DNA from: Bacteroidota bacterium
Lineage (GTDB): Bacteria > Bacteroidota > Bacteroidia > Chitinophagales > Saprospiraceae
Direction: 5' to 3'
DNA length: 64,000 bases
Assembly (NCBI GenBank): GCA_029781865.1
Contig: JAKOVW010000007.1
Location: forward strand, 1-64,000
Position numbers and translations under genes: made by a program. Shown piece by piece: positions 53,214-63,904 of this stretch; within the stretch, counting starts at the first letter, position 1; the number at the start of each line of letters is the position of its first letter. The notes beneath the pieces were generated by a model. It was not told the DNA's origin. It saw only the letters and a list, made by a program, of their open reading frames with translations, and made no database searches.

Positions 53214-56200
53214 ATGGCAACCAAAAAAGTAAACACAAATGGCTTTAAGAGCAATGGTCATTCAAACATACTTGATGAAACCATTTTAGTTTCTAATGAA
53301 ACTGCTAAGAAAAAGAAAGTATATGACGTCATGGTCAAAAGGACTGCCGATGACCTGGATACGCAGAAATTGCTTAGTGTGCTGAATCAAGTAAAGAATG
53401 GGAATTTTTCTGTTCGAATGCCAATTGATCAAATTGGGATAATTGGAAAAATATCTGAGGCGTTGAATGAAATCATCTCGATGAATGAACGCATGCGTGA
53501 AGAATTTACAAAAGCCGGTAATACGATTGGGAAGCAAGGAAAACTTACTCAACGAATAGAGTTGCCAAATGCAAAAGGGGAATGGAAAACAGGTGTCGAA
53601 TCATTAAATTCACTTATCTCTGATCTGGTTCATCCCACCATTGAAATTGCTCACGTGATTAGTTCGGTTGCAAAAGGAAACCTTTCGCAAGAAATGCCCC
53701 AGGAAATTAGTGGACATGCCCTGCAAGGAGAATTTGCCCGCATTGCCAAAGAAGTAAATGACATGGTAAAGCAATTAAACCTATTCTCTATGGAAGTTAC
53801 CCGTGTAGCCCGTGAAGTTGGTTCTGAAGGTAAACTTGGGGGGCAGGCTAAGGTAAAAGGAGTAGCAGGTGTTTGGAAAGATTTAACGGACTCAGTAAAC
53901 CAAATGGCCAGCAATCTTACAGGCCAGGTCAGAAATATTGCTGAAGTAACTACGGCCGTTGCAAAAGGTGACTTATCACGTAAGATCACCGTCGATGTTA
54001 AAGGGGAAATATTGGAATTGAAAAACACCATCAACACGATGGTGGATCAGTTAAATTCTTTTTCTTCTGAAGTTACGCGTGTTGCACTTGAAGTTGGTAC
54101 GGAAGGAAAACTGGGCGGACAGGCGCAAGTAAAAGGAGTGGCAGGAACATGGAAAGATTTGACAGATTCGGTAAATCAGATGGCAAGTAATCTTACCGGA
54201 CAAGTTAGAAATATAGCTGAAGTTACAACCGCTGTTGCGAAAGGTGATTTGTCAAGGCAAATTACAGTGGATGTGAAAGGAGAAATATTGGAATTAAAAA
54301 ATACCATCAACACCATGGTTGATCAATTGAATTCATTTTCAGCTGAAGTAACCCGCGTTGCGCGGGAAGTGGGTTCCGAAGGAAAACTTGGTGGTCAGGC
54401 CAAAGTAAAAGGGGTAGCTGGTGTGTGGAAAGATTTGACAGACTCCGTGAACTATATGGGAAGTAACCTGACTGCACAGGTTCGCAACATTGCTGAAGTT
54501 ACAACTGCCGTTGCAAAAGGTGACTTGTCAAAAAAAATCACGGTAGATGTAAAAGGAGAAATTCTGGAATTAAAAAATACGATAAACACCATGGTGGATC
54601 AATTAAACTCTTTCGGATCTGAAGTAACCCGAGTTGCGAGAGAGGTTGGGTCTGAAGGTAAATTAGGAGGTCAGGCTGCTGTCCAGGGAGTTGGTGGAGT
54701 ATGGAAAGATTTAACGGATTCTGTAAATCAAATGGCAAGTAACCTGACATCACAAGTTAGAAATATTGCGGAAGTTACAACAGGTCTTGCAAAAGGTGAT
54801 TTGTCAAGAAAGATTACAGTGGACGTAAGAGGAGAAATTCTCGAATTGAAGAATACCATCAATACCATGGTTGATCAGTTAAATTCATTTGCATCTGAAG
54901 TAACACGAGTTGCGCTGGAAGTTGGTTCAGAAGGTAAGCTCGGTGGACAAGCCACTGTGGTTGGGGTCGGTGGAGTATGGAAAGATTTGACGGACTCTGT
55001 AAATCAAATGGCTAGTAATTTAACTGGCCAGGTGAGAAATATTGCAGAAGTAACTACGGCTGTTGCGCGTGGAGATTTGTCCAGAAAAATTACGGTGGAT
55101 GTAAAGGGAGAAATACTGGAACTAAAGAAAACCATAAATACTATGGTGGATCAGCTCAATTCATTTGCATCCGAAGTAACGCGTGTGGCACTTGAAGTTG
55201 GAACAGAAGGTAAACTAGGAGGACAAGCAGAAGTCACAGGGGTGGGTGGGACCTGGAAAGACCTAACAGATTCAGTAAATCAGATGGGGAGTAACCTTAC
55301 AGGTCAGGTAAGAAATATTGCAGAGGTGACAACAGCCGTAGCAAACGGTGACTTATCAAGAAAAATAGCAGTGGATGTGAAAGGAGAAATTCTCGAATTA
55401 AAAAATACAATTAATACAATGGTGGATCAGCTCCGGGGATTTGCATCCGAAGTAACTCGTGTAGCCCGTGAAGTAGGATCTGAAGGAAAATTAGGAGGAC
55501 AAGCTACCGTGGAGGGAGTAGGTGGTGTTTGGAAAGACTTGACCGATTCCGTAAATCAGATGGCGAGTAATCTTACCGGTCAGGTAAGAAATATTGCAGA
55601 AGTTACAACCGCAGTTGCGAAAGGGGATTTATCCAGAAAAATTACAGTCGATGTAAAAGGAGAAATTCTGGAGTTGAAAAATACAATTAACACGATGGTG
55701 GACCAATTGAATTCATTTGGTTCTGAAGTTACACGGGTTGCACGGGAAGTAGGATCAGAAGGGAAATTGGGAGGTCAGGCGGACGTACCGGGAGTTGCAG
55801 GAACCTGGAAAGATTTGACCGATTCAGTTAATAAAATGGCAAGTAATCTTACTTCGCAGGTTCGAAATATAGCAGAGGTAACTACAGCAGTTGCAAATGG
55901 TGATTTATCCAGAAAAATTGCAGTAGATGTAAAAGGAGAAATCCTTGAATTGAAAAATACCATTAATACGATGGTGGAGCAACTTCGCGGATTTGCATCT
56001 GAAGTAACCCGTGTAGCAAGGGAAGTCGGAACGGAAGGAAAACTTGGAGGACAGGCAAACGTTCCTGGTGTGGCAGGTACCTGGAAGGATTTAACAGATT
56101 CTGTAAATCAAATGGCCGGTAATTTAACAGCACAGGTAAGAAACATTGCAGATGTTGCGATTGCGGTTGCTAACGGTGACATGTCAAAAAAAATTACGGT

Positions 56201-59200
56201 TGACGTGCGTGGAGAAATTCTGCAATTGAAGGAAACACTTAATACAATGGTAGATCAGTTGCGCGCATTTGCGTCTGAAGTAACACGCGTTGCACGAGAA
56301 GTTGGAACCGATGGAAAGCTTGGAGGTCAGGCGTTTGTACCCGGTGTAGCAGGAACATGGAAAGATTTAACAGACTCGGTGAATCAAATGACCGGGAATC
56401 TTACTGCGCAGGTACGAAATATTGCTCAAGTTACCAAAGCAGTCGCAAGCGGCGATTTATCAAAAACAGTTGCAATTGATGTAAAAGGTGAAATTCTGGA
56501 ATTGAAAAATACAATCAATACAATGGTTGAGCAATTAAATTCTTTTGCATTTGAAGTGACCCGTGTAGCCCGGGAAGTTGGAACAGAAGGCAAACTCGGC
56601 GGGCAGGCAGGAGTAAAAGGTGTAGCAGGAACCTGGAAAGATTTAACGGATTCAGTAAACATGATGGCTTCGAATTTAACATTGCAGGTACGAGGTATTG
56701 CAAAAGTGGTTACTTCAGTGGCAACCGGAAATTTGCGACAGAAACTTTCCATTAATGCAAAAGGAGAAGTAGCGCAATTGACAGACACCATTAATGAAAT
56801 GATTGAAACACTGGCTGTGTTTGCTGACCAGGTAACCAGTGTGGCCCGTGAAGTTGGGGTGGAAGGTAAGCTGGGAGGACAGGCTAATGTACCTGGGGCT
56901 TCAGGTATCTGGAAAAATCTTACTGAAAACGTAAATCAGCTTGCTCAGAATCTAACCACGCAGGTACGATCGATTTCAGAAGTATCAACAGCTGTTGCAA
57001 AAGGAGACTTAACCAGAACGATTCGCGTGGAAGCAAAAGGGGAAGTGGAAGCATTGAAGGATACAATAAACCAAATGATCACAAACCTTAAAGAAACCAC
57101 ACTTCGCAACCAGGAGCAGGATTGGCTTAAATCGAATCTTGCAAAATTCACACGAATGTTACAAGGTCAACGAGATTTGGATTCAGTTACAAAACGAATT
57201 CTTTCCGAACTAGCACAGGTAGTTACCGCACATTACGGTGCGTTTTATATTTTTAAACAAGCTGAAGAGACTAGGGAAGTGAAATTGAAATTGTTTGCTG
57301 CATATGGTTACAGGGAAGACAAAAATATTATGAAAGAATTTTCAATAGGTGAAGGTTTAGTAGGACAATGTGCAATTGAAAAAGAAAGAATTATGCTTAC
57401 CAACATCCCCAAAGATTATATAAAAATTTCCTCCGGACTTGGCAAGTCAAAACCGGCAAACCTCATCATTCTTCCGGTACTGTTTGAGAATAATGTGAAA
57501 GCGGTTATTGAACTTGCTTCTCTGGATAAATTTAGCGAAACGCATCTTGAACTTCTGAGTCAGTTGACTGAAAGTATTGGTATCGTATTGAATACCATTG
57601 AAACCAATACCCGCACGGAAGAATTACTGACGCAATCTCAATCATTAGCCGGAGAATTAAAAATACAGCAGGAAGAGTTATTCAGAACAAATGATGAATT
57701 GCAGGACAAAGCGTTGTTATTGGTTAAGCAAAAAGATGAGGTGGAAGCCAAAAATAAGGAAGTGGAAGAAGCTAGAAAGTCACTGGAAGAAAAGGCAGAG
57801 CAACTTACACTTACTTCCAAATATAAATCCGAATTCCTGGCCAACATGTCTCATGAATTGCGTACTCCTTTAAATAGCTTACTTATTCTGGCCCAGCAAT
57901 TATATGAAAATGCGGAAGGGAATCTCAATGAGAAACAAATTCGTTATGCTAAAACGATACACTCCTGTGGTGATGATTTGATTCAATTAATCAATGATAT
58001 TCTTGATCTTTCAAAAATTGAATCCGGGTTTATTACTGCAAATATATTTCCCGTTCGGTTTTCAGAAATTGCAGGTTTTGTGGAGACAACCTTTAAACCC
58101 ATTTCTGAAGCCAGGCATCTCCGTTTTACTATTGAAACCGATGCTAAACTTCCGGCAACTATGGAAACGGACTTGCAGAGACTAAACCAGATTTTAAAAA
58201 ATCTGCTTTCCAACTCATTTAAATTTACCGAAAAAGGCGAAGTTAAATTAAGAATTTATGAAGCCAATCGGAGTTGGAAGCAAGGAATGAATTCTAATCT
58301 CGATAATGCAGAAAAAGTGGTAGCATTCGCCATATCGGATACAGGCATAGGGATCCCAGTCGAAAAGCAAAGCATTATCTTTGAAGCATTTCAACAGGCA
58401 GAAGGATCAACAAGCAGGAAATACGGAGGCACCGGATTAGGACTATCAATAAGCCGGGGACTTGCAGAATTACTAGGAGGAAATATTGAGCTTGAAAGTG
58501 AATCAGGTAAAGGAAGTACATTTACCTTATACCTTCCTGTCGAAAATGTAGCCAGAGTTGTTTCAAAACAAGCTGATAATTTGAAAGTGTATGAAGAATT
58601 GCAAACTTCTTCCGGGGACATAAAAAATTTACTTAATTCAATTCGCATCACCAATGAAGGAATCGAGTCAAACATGAATCTGGTAAATGAAATGATCAAT
58701 GATGCAGGTGATGACCGTGGAAATATTCTACCTAATGAGAAAGTGGTATTGATTGTTGAGGATGATTTGAGATTCGGTAAAATTTTAATAGAAAAAGCTC
58801 ATCAGGAGGGGCTTAAGGCAATTATCGCCATTAGTTATATTGAAGTCTTTGATTTTATTAATCGGTTTTCTCCAATCGCAATTACGCTGGATGTTAAACT
58901 TCCGGATACGAGCGGATGGAAGGTCCTTGATTTGTTGAGGAATGATTTAAATTACAGGCACATACCGATTCACCTCATCTCAGGAGAAGAAAATAGGGTG
59001 CTTGCATTGAAAAGAGGAGCCAGAAGTTTTTTATTGAAACCTCTTGAAAATGAAGCATTGAATGATTTGTTTAATGACATTATCAGATTCAATAAAATAC
59101 AGATCAAGAATTTATTGGTTGTTGAAGATAATGAGCTTGAATCTTCGCAAATTGTAAAAATGCTAAGTGACGACAATATTAGTGTTTCAATAGCGGATAC

Positions 59201-59906
59201 CGGACAAAGGGCTTTAAATTTGATTCTGGAAGAGGATTTTGATTGTATAATTCTGGATTATACACTACCGGATATTACCGGAGTTGATCTGGTAAATCGC
59301 GTCGTTGAAGCAAAAAAGAAATTGACCCCTGTTATTGTTTATTCGGCAAAGGATTTTTCAAATTCGGAATTAAACCAGTTGAATCGCGTGTCAAGTACAG
59401 TGATCATGAAAGGCGTTAATTCATTAGAACACTTACTGGAAGAAACAGTATTTCATCTTCACATCAATCACAAAGAACTTGTTCCTGAAAAGAAAAAGGT
59501 TATTGAAGGAATTCGAAGAAAGGAAGATATTCTTGCAAGAAAAAATATTCTTGTAGTAGATGATGACATTCGAAATTTATTTGCACTTACAACCGTATTT
59601 GAAAGGTATAATATGAATGTAATTACTGCAGAGAGTGGAAAGGACGCCATTAAGATTCTCAACGATAACCCCAAAATTGATATGGTTCTTATGGATATCA
59701 TGATGCCTGAAATGGACGGGTACGAGACGACACAGAAAATAAGACGGGAACACAAAAACAGTACTTTACCTATAATAGCTGTTACCGCAAAAGCAATGAA
59801 AGGGGATAGACAAAAGTGTATTGAAGCCGGGGCATCAGATTATATTACAAAACCGCTTAAAATTGATCAATTACTGTCTTTAATGCGAATATGGTTTTAT
59901 AAATAA
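53214..59906 (+). CDS. Giant soluble poly-HAMP hybrid histidine kinase with GAF and three receiver domains
   Basis: A 2230-aa protein. N-terminal region with a first divergent HAMP unit (about 45-189), then twelve 92-aa HAMP-type repeats (about 190-1293), a GAF domain (about 1315-1465), a coiled coil (about 1475-1535), HisKA with His1547 in SHELRTPLN, HATPase_c ([40 protein letters not shown]; about 1655-1775) and three receiver domains with phospho-acceptor Asp1893, Asp2015 and Asp2161. No membrane segment or signal peptide is visible, so it is cytosolic. The chain of HAMP repeats resembles fungal group III (Nik1/Os-1) osmosensor kinases and related bacterial kinases. REC2 ends in an Ile-Met-Lys-Gly where the Lys-Pro is usual. 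Probably an osmotic or envelope-stress sensor with phosphorelay to the next gene product. Confidence 0.96.
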   Translation: MATKKVNTNGFKSNGHSNILDETILVSNETAKKKKVYDVMVKRTADDLDTQKLLSVLNQVKNGNFSVRMPIDQIGIIGKISEALNEIISMNERMREEFTKAGNTIGKQGKLTQRIELPNAKGEWKTGVESLNSLISDLVHPTIEIAHVISSVAKGNLSQEMPQEISGHALQGEFARIAKEVNDMVKQLNLFSMEVTRVAREVGSEGKLGGQAKVKGVAGVWKDLTDSVNQMASNLTGQVRNIAEVTTAVAKGDLSRKITVDVKGEILELKNTINTMVDQLNSFSSEVTRVALEVGTEGKLGGQAQVKGVAGTWKDLTDSVNQMASNLTGQVRNIAEVTTAVAKGDLSRQITVDVKGEILELKNTINTMVDQLNSFSAEVTRVAREVGSEGKLGGQAKVKGVAGVWKDLTDSVNYMGSNLTAQVRNIAEVTTAVAKGDLSKKITVDVKGEILELKNTINTMVDQLNSFGSEVTRVAREVGSEGKLGGQAAVQGVGGVWKDLTDSVNQMASNLTSQVRNIAEVTTGLAKGDLSRKITVDVRGEILELKNTINTMVDQLNSFASEVTRVALEVGSEGKLGGQATVVGVGGVWKDLTDSVNQMASNLTGQVRNIAEVTTAVARGDLSRKITVDVKGEILELKKTINTMVDQLNSFASEVTRVALEVGTEGKLGGQAEVTGVGGTWKDLTDSVNQMGSNLTGQVRNIAEVTTAVANGDLSRKIAVDVKGEILELKNTINTMVDQLRGFASEVTRVAREVGSEGKLGGQATVEGVGGVWKDLTDSVNQMASNLTGQVRNIAEVTTAVAKGDLSRKITVDVKGEILELKNTINTMVDQLNSFGSEVTRVAREVGSEGKLGGQADVPGVAGTWKDLTDSVNKMASNLTSQVRNIAEVTTAVANGDLSRKIAVDVKGEILELKNTINTMVEQLRGFASEVTRVAREVGTEGKLGGQANVPGVAGTWKDLTDSVNQMAGNLTAQVRNIADVAIAVANGDMSKKITVDVRGEILQLKETLNTMVDQLRAFASEVTRVAREVGTDGKLGGQAFVPGVAGTWKDLTDSVNQMTGNLTAQVRNIAQVTKAVASGDLSKTVAIDVKGEILELKNTINTMVEQLNSFAFEVTRVAREVGTEGKLGGQAGVKGVAGTWKDLTDSVNMMASNLTLQVRGIAKVVTSVATGNLRQKLSINAKGEVAQLTDTINEMIETLAVFADQVTSVAREVGVEGKLGGQANVPGASGIWKNLTENVNQLAQNLTTQVRSISEVSTAVAKGDLTRTIRVEAKGEVEALKDTINQMITNLKETTLRNQEQDWLKSNLAKFTRMLQGQRDLDSVTKRILSELAQVVTAHYGAFYIFKQAEETREVKLKLFAAYGYREDKNIMKEFSIGEGLVGQCAIEKERIMLTNIPKDYIKISSGLGKSKPANLIILPVLFENNVKAVIELASLDKFSETHLELLSQLTESIGIVLNTIETNTRTEELLTQSQSLAGELKIQQEELFRTNDELQDKALLLVKQKDEVEAKNKEVEEARKSLEEKAEQLTLTSKYKSEFLANMSHELRTPLNSLLILAQQLYENAEGNLNEKQIRYAKTIHSCGDDLIQLINDILDLSKIESGFITANIFPVRFSEIAGFVETTFKPISEARHLRFTIETDAKLPATMETDLQRLNQILKNLLSNSFKFTEKGEVKLRIYEANRSWKQGMNSNLDNAEKVVAFAISDTGIGIPVEKQSIIFEAFQQAEGSTSRKYGGTGLGLSISRGLAELLGGNIELESESGKGSTFTLYLPVENVARVVSKQADNLKVYEELQTSSGDIKNLLNSIRITNEGIESNMNLVNEMINDAGDDRGNILPNEKVVLIVEDDLRFGKILIEKAHQEGLKAIIAISYIEVFDFINRFSPIAITLDVKLPDTSGWKVLDLLRNDLNYRHIPIHLISGEENRVLALKRGARSFLLKPLENEALNDLFNDIIRFNKIQIKNLLVVEDNELESSQIVKMLSDDNISVSIADTGQRALNLILEEDFDCIILDYTLPDITGVDLVNRVVEAKKKLTPVIVYSAKDFSNSELNQLNRVSSTVIMKGVNSLEHLLEETVFHLHINHKELVPEKKKVIEGIRRKEDILARKNILVVDDDIRNLFALTTVFERYNMNVITAESGKDAIKILNDNPKIDMVLMDIMMPEMDGYETTQKIRREHKNSTLPIIAVTAKAMKGDRQKCIEAGASDYITKPLKIDQLLSLMRIWFYK
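53781..57092 (+). repeat. Twelve tandem 276-bp repeats encoding HAMP units
   Basis: Each unit encodes 92 residues with the pattern FxSEVTRVAxEVG, EGKLGGQA, [13 protein letters not shown], [20 protein letters not shown] and [13 protein letters not shown]. Protein identity among units 1-10 is very high, while the DNA differs at many third codon positions. Units 11 and 12 diverge at the C-terminal half, nearest the GAF domain. 12 x 276 = 3312 bp exactly fits the interval. Confidence 0.92.
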
Positions 59907-59922
59907 AAATACACTATTTCAA

Positions 59923-61185
59923 ATGACGAAGATATTACTGGTCGATGATAATGAAAGTAATCTTACAGCAATAGAATCTCTGCTAGCGCGAGATGATTAT
60001 TTATTTGTAAAAGCGCGATCAGGGCGTCAGGCATTAAAAATATTGCTTCATGAGTATGATTTCGCAATGATTCTCATGGATGTAAAAATGCCAAATTTAG
60101 ATGGTTTTGAAACTGCAGCTTTAATTTATGAGAGAGAAAAATTAAAGCACATTCCAATTATTTTTATAACAGCACATGGTTATGAAGAAGAAAATATTTA
60201 TAAAGGATACCAGGCCGGTGCGGTGGATTATATCTATAAACCGATCAATCCTGATTTGATTCGGGCTAAAGTTTCAGTCTTTATAGATCTTTATAAGAAA
60301 AACTATAAGTTAATTGAGCAAGAACGTAAGTTGAGCTTGATTAATAAGAACCTTGAAGCAGAAATAAATGAACGAAAAAATTCGGAAGAGAAAGTTAACG
60401 CTCTTAACTTTCAATTACTTGAAAATATTGATAAACTGGAGACAGCAAACAGAAATCTTGACCGGTTTGCATTTATGGCCTCTCATGACTTACAGGAACC
60501 GCTGCGAAAGATACGCGTATTGGGTAGCCGTTTATCCGAAAAGTATTCTGACCTATTGGATGAAGATGCCAAAGTTTATTTAAGCAGAATAGAAAAAGCA
60601 GCAAATAGAATGCAATTACTTATCCGCGATATACTCACTTTTTCAAAAATTTCTCTGGAGGAAAAGAAATTCATTAAAAGCGATTTGAATTCGATATTGA
60701 ATGAAATACTAACGGATGAACTAGACCATTCAATAAAGGAAAAACAAGCGATTATAGAAGTTGATGAATTACCTGAACTTATTGTAAATCCGAATTTAAT
60801 AAGACCATTATTTTTTAATATTATTGGGAATGCACTTAAGTACTCTAAATCCAATGTGCAGCCAATTATAAGGATTTATTCTGATAGCAGCTCCAAAGAA
60901 GCAGGTAACAACTATAGCCGTATCTTTTTTAAAGACAACGGAATTGGTTTCGAACAGAAGTATTCTGAACAAATTTTTAAAATGTTTAACAGACTTCATT
61001 TTCAAAATGAATATGAGGGAACCGGTGTGGGTCTCGCGTTATGTAAAAAAATCATGGAAGTGCACGGAGGCTTTATTACCGCTACCAGTATATTGGGCGT
61101 TGGCTCTACCTTTATTATTTCTTTTCCGATGAATTTAAAAGTCACGGAATCTGAATATTTAAGCGTATCAAAGCAAACTTGTTAG
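59923..61185 (+). CDS. Receiver-histidine kinase (REC-HisKA-HATPase)
   Basis: A 420-aa protein with an N-terminal receiver domain (Asp53 in LMDVKMPNLDG; KPI at about 106-108), a coiled coil (about 120-175), HisKA with His188 in MASHDLQEPLRKIR, the pattern of phytochrome-like and cyanobacterial-type kinases, and HATPase_c (NIIGNALKYSKSN, FKDNGIGFEQKY, GVGLALCKKI). It starts 16 bp after the giant kinase stop and is surely in the same operon. The REC domain could take phosphate from the giant kinase and pass control to its own kinase core. No DNA-binding output domain is present, so the final regulator lies elsewhere. Confidence 0.95.
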   Translation: MTKILLVDDNESNLTAIESLLARDDYLFVKARSGRQALKILLHEYDFAMILMDVKMPNLDGFETAALIYEREKLKHIPIIFITAHGYEEENIYKGYQAGAVDYIYKPINPDLIRAKVSVFIDLYKKNYKLIEQERKLSLINKNLEAEINERKNSEEKVNALNFQLLENIDKLETANRNLDRFAFMASHDLQEPLRKIRVLGSRLSEKYSDLLDEDAKVYLSRIEKAANRMQLLIRDILTFSKISLEEKKFIKSDLNSILNEILTDELDHSIKEKQAIIEVDELPELIVNPNLIRPLFFNIIGNALKYSKSNVQPIIRIYSDSSSKEAGNNYSRIFFKDNGIGFEQKYSEQIFKMFNRLHFQNEYEGTGVGLALCKKIMEVHGGFITATSILGVGSTFIISFPMNLKVTESEYLSVSKQTC

Positions 61186-61191
61186 TTTTTT

Positions 61192-61350
61192 TTACAAAAT
61201 AGGTTTTCTCCCGTCAATAATTCTGAGTAAGACTGCAATAATTGCCAGTACGAGCAATATATGAATTAGCCTTCCTGCGCTATAGCCGACAAATCCAATA
61301 AGCCATGCAATGATTAATACAACGGCTATAAAATAAAGTAAATTTTTCAT
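61192..61350 (-). CDS. Lmo0937-like small membrane protein (52 aa)
   Basis: ATG at 61350 to TAA at 61192, below most ORF size limits. It has two short helices: NLLYFIAVVLIIAWLIGFVG and then LIHILLVLAIIAVLL, ending RIIDGRKP. The helix-Gly-rich turn-helix-Arg pattern is typical of the lmo0937 family of very small stress-associated proteins found in Bacteroidota and Firmicutes. It is convergent with the kinase operon, with a 6-bp gap. Confidence 0.82.
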   Translation of the reverse strand: MKNLLYFIAVVLIIAWLIGFVGYSAGRLIHILLVLAIIAVLLRIIDGRKPIL

Positions 61351-61519
61351 GGTTTATAATTTTACTTATTTTGTAAAAAATAATGACTTTATGCTTAAGG
61401 AATTAGAATTAGCAAAAATTTCTAATGATCGTTTCACGTAATTGGTTTAAAAATTCTTAAAATGGGTCTAAAACTAACGTTATAATAATAAATTGAAAAT
61501 GGAAATAGTAATCTTAAGT

Positions 61520-61693
61520 TTAATGCTTATATGCATTCCTTTTTAATTTAAAGAAGTAAATCTCCGATTCATGTTTCTTTGCAGCTTCCCTTGTCTTGAA
61601 GGTTCCTAGATTCCTGCGCTTACCTGTTTTAGGATTTTTCTGTTTAGAGTAAATCCTGTATTCTCCTGATTTAAGCTTGCGTATCATGATCAT
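61520..61693 (-). CDS. Small basic protein (57 aa, integrase-arm-like)
   Basis: ATG at 61693 (or 61687) to TAA at 61520. The sequence runs RKLKSGEYRIYSKQKNPKTG, then KRRNLGTFKTREAAKKHESE and a short FFKLKR end. It resembles a common small family with an AP2/arm-like three-strand-plus-helix fold (strand-strand-strand-helix with GTF-x-T-x-E-A-A). Likely nucleic-acid binding and often stress-linked; role not known. Confidence 0.75.
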   Translation of the reverse strand: MIMIRKLKSGEYRIYSKQKNPKTGKRRNLGTFKTREAAKKHESEIYFFKLKRNAYKH

Positions 61694-61779
61694 TGGTAAG
61701 CTTTTGGAATATGCTGGGAGATTTTATATTTTTCATATTAAACTAATTAAAATAGAGCTACTATTTACATAGGCATTTT

Positions 61780-62172
61780 TTATTTTCGATGTCTTTTATC
61801 TATGCTTAATGGTCCAGGCCCAAAAAAGTTAATAATAAATGCAGCCCCAAGCATGGAGATATTTTTAAAAAACATTGTTAATTGCATTTCCATTTTACCA
61901 GGATCAGTTTCTTTCCAATAAGGGTGCATTATAAATGTAACGGGTAATAAAAACGAAATGATAAGCCAGGCTCCTGTCTTTGTTTTGTAGCCTAGTGCAA
62001 TACTTAATCCGCCCAAAAATGCCATAATACCAGAAAGGGGTACGAGGGTAGAAGCAAAAGGTACCCCTGCATTGCTGGCATAGGATATAACATTTTCGGA
62101 AAAGTGAAATAGAATAGTTCGAATAAAAATAATTGAAAAGAGTATTCTTCCGATTAATTCTGTTATTTTCAT
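61780..62172 (-). CDS. DoxX family membrane protein
   Basis: A 130-aa protein with four membrane helices and the DoxX pattern: IGRILFSIIFIRTILFHF near the N-terminus, GVPFASTLVPLSGIMAFLGG, then GYKTKTGAWLIISFLLPVT and a HPYWKE loop, ending FKNISMLGAAFIINFFGPGP. DoxX proteins are redox-linked in some bacteria (DoxX-SseA-SodA in mycobacteria), but most are uncharacterised. Fits with the stress-type neighbours. Confidence 0.85.
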   Translation of the reverse strand: MKITELIGRILFSIIFIRTILFHFSENVISYASNAGVPFASTLVPLSGIMAFLGGLSIALGYKTKTGAWLIISFLLPVTFIMHPYWKETDPGKMEMQLTMFFKNISMLGAAFIINFFGPGPLSIDKRHRK

Positions 62173-62740
62173 GAATTGATTAATTAATAAGTTCGTTTAA
62201 TTCAATAGTAAACATTACTAATGATTTACTTGTAATAGAATAAGATTGTCTTTCATTTTTTTAATTATTTAGAGAAATAGGATTAGTTTTTGATTGTATG
62301 ATTCATATGTAATACTGGATAAAATAAATTTAAAACAAGTAGGTGTTGTTCTACACAAATACAAATTTATTTTAAACAAAATCACGAAGATTATATTATT
62401 AATGAAATGGTTTATATAATTTCCATGGAATGCTTTAAGTTGGATTTACTTAAGATATGGTTCTAAATTCCTTTAATAGGCTTTTGCAAACCGGATAAAT
62501 AGTGTACATTTTATGAACTATGCCCCAAGAATTAAAATTCATTTTTGTTCTTACTTCTGTTTAAAAGACATCGATAACAATGCTTAATCGAAGAACCATT
62601 AGGCAAAAGGTTCGGATAGGTTTTGTAATTGATACGGTAAATCGTTTTTATTACATGATTGTGGATTATAGAAAATCAATAGTTCATTCATGTCTTCAAC
62701 TAAAGCAATTCCTGACGGGTAGAATACAAAGTGGTATATT
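62173..62740. other. 568-bp intergenic region between DoxX and the ion-channel gene
   Basis: AT-rich. It holds one shared-element copy at 62412-62430. A short plus-strand frame (62580-62744) has no other support. No RNA gene is seen. Confidence 0.4.
62412..62430 (-). promoter_or_regulatory. Shared AT-rich element, copy 5
   Basis: On the minus strand TTCCATGGAAATTATATAA, about 240 bp upstream of the DoxX gene, farther than the other copies. It includes a TTCCATGGAA palindrome. Confidence 0.3.
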
Positions 62741-63691
62741 CTAATCATGGATTGCGGATGAAATATAATAGAAATTTAAAATTAAATAAATAATCATTAA
62801 TACCTGAGCTGCTATCATATCAAACCGGCTTGCTTCTTTTGTTTTGCCTTTCTTTAAAATTTTTAAAGAATAAGTGGTTGAAGTGATTACAGCCAGAATA
62901 AATACCAATGTAATTCCATGTAGGGTATCAACCAATGTAAAGCTTATGGATTCGGGCAATGAGGAATCGATGATATATTTGTTGCCTATTACAGCAAACA
63001 AGGCGCCGACACTCAATCCAAAACGGGATTCTATACTGTCTGCATGAATGTAAAAACAAACATACGAGATTAGCAAAGCCACATACATGCCCAGAAACAT
63101 TTTCCAGAATAATCCTATCGCGTCTCGTTTAATCTCAATTTTTACTTTAAAATTACTATATTCAGTACGAGGAATATTTGTTGTGTCGCCGAAATTCGAT
63201 TCATATATTTTAGTTCCTGTTGAAATGCTAAAGCTGTCAATTGTCCATCCATGTAAAGTAAAACGGGGATCAAAATGCTTGCCAATGGTGTCAGTCACAA
63301 AAATTAAAGACTTGGATTCATATTGCGAATTTTCAATGGATAGCCTCAATTTCTGACGGTCAAACGGAAAATTCTTTATTTTCCATGAATTCATCATGGT
63401 GCATTGTAATTTCATTATTAGATAGATGTTGCCATCTATAGTGTCTGCGTTATAAAATGACTTTTCGAAAGATTTAGCCTGAGGGATATCCAGGTTATGG
63501 GTGAAATCAAACTCCGGATTTGAATATCTTAACCATAACCAGAAATCAACCTTATATTCATTTTGTTTAAAATCAATATCATGGATGCTGATCACATAAA
63601 TACCTGTATAGACAGTATCCAATTTAAGTCCCTCAGATTTGGATGTGTAAGTCATCAAGAGGAAAACTAAAACGAATCCGATTACTTTCAT
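62741..63691 (-). CDS. Prokaryotic pentameric ligand-gated ion channel (Cys-loop receptor homologue)
   Basis: A 316-aa protein with the full plan of a pLGIC. Signal peptide (about 1-18), an extracellular beta-sandwich (about 22-195) with VYTGIYVISIHDIDFKQNEY, the WLWLRY segment, and the Cys-loop equivalent near KNFPFDRQKLRLSIENSQY (Phe-Pro-Phe-Asp kept; the two bracketing cysteines are absent, as in GLIC and ELIC), then four helices: M1 about 200-218, M2 about 228-245 (SRFGLSVGALFAVIGNKYI), M3 about 252-275 and M4 about 295-314. The M2 pore is shorter in polar residues than in GLIC; ion selectivity cannot be set. Ligand unknown. Start ATG gives a well-formed signal peptide. Confidence 0.85.
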   Translation of the reverse strand: MKVIGFVLVFLLMTYTSKSEGLKLDTVYTGIYVISIHDIDFKQNEYKVDFWLWLRYSNPEFDFTHNLDIPQAKSFEKSFYNADTIDGNIYLIMKLQCTMMNSWKIKNFPFDRQKLRLSIENSQYESKSLIFVTDTIGKHFDPRFTLHGWTIDSFSISTGTKIYESNFGDTTNIPRTEYSNFKVKIEIKRDAIGLFWKMFLGMYVALLISYVCFYIHADSIESRFGLSVGALFAVIGNKYIIDSSLPESISFTLVDTLHGITLVFILAVITSTTYSLKILKKGKTKEASRFDMIAAQVLMIIYLILNFYYISSAIHD

Positions 63692-63904
63692 TAAAATGTT
63701 TTAAGTTACAATTACTTTATCATGTCTTGTGGCAATCCATTTTTAAACCTGGCATTAAGCTGGTAAACAGAATTCATATTTTTTTTCAAGATATGTTTTC
63801 ATGGATTTCTTAAGCTTTACTTGAATATAGATTAAAATTAGCTCAAGCTGTACATTTTATTAATTCGTCATCAATTGAATAAAATCCTATGCTTTGCTTT
63901 CCAC

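Noticed and set aside
53781-57092. Assembly artefact as the cause of the twelve repeats
   Set aside because: The units differ at many silent positions and units 11-12 at protein level, so they are not a duplicated read block; exact copy number still deserves a long-read check.
62580-62744. 54-codon plus-strand ORF upstream of the channel gene
   Set aside because: No family pattern, overlaps the end of the convergent channel gene, and no promoter element was seen.
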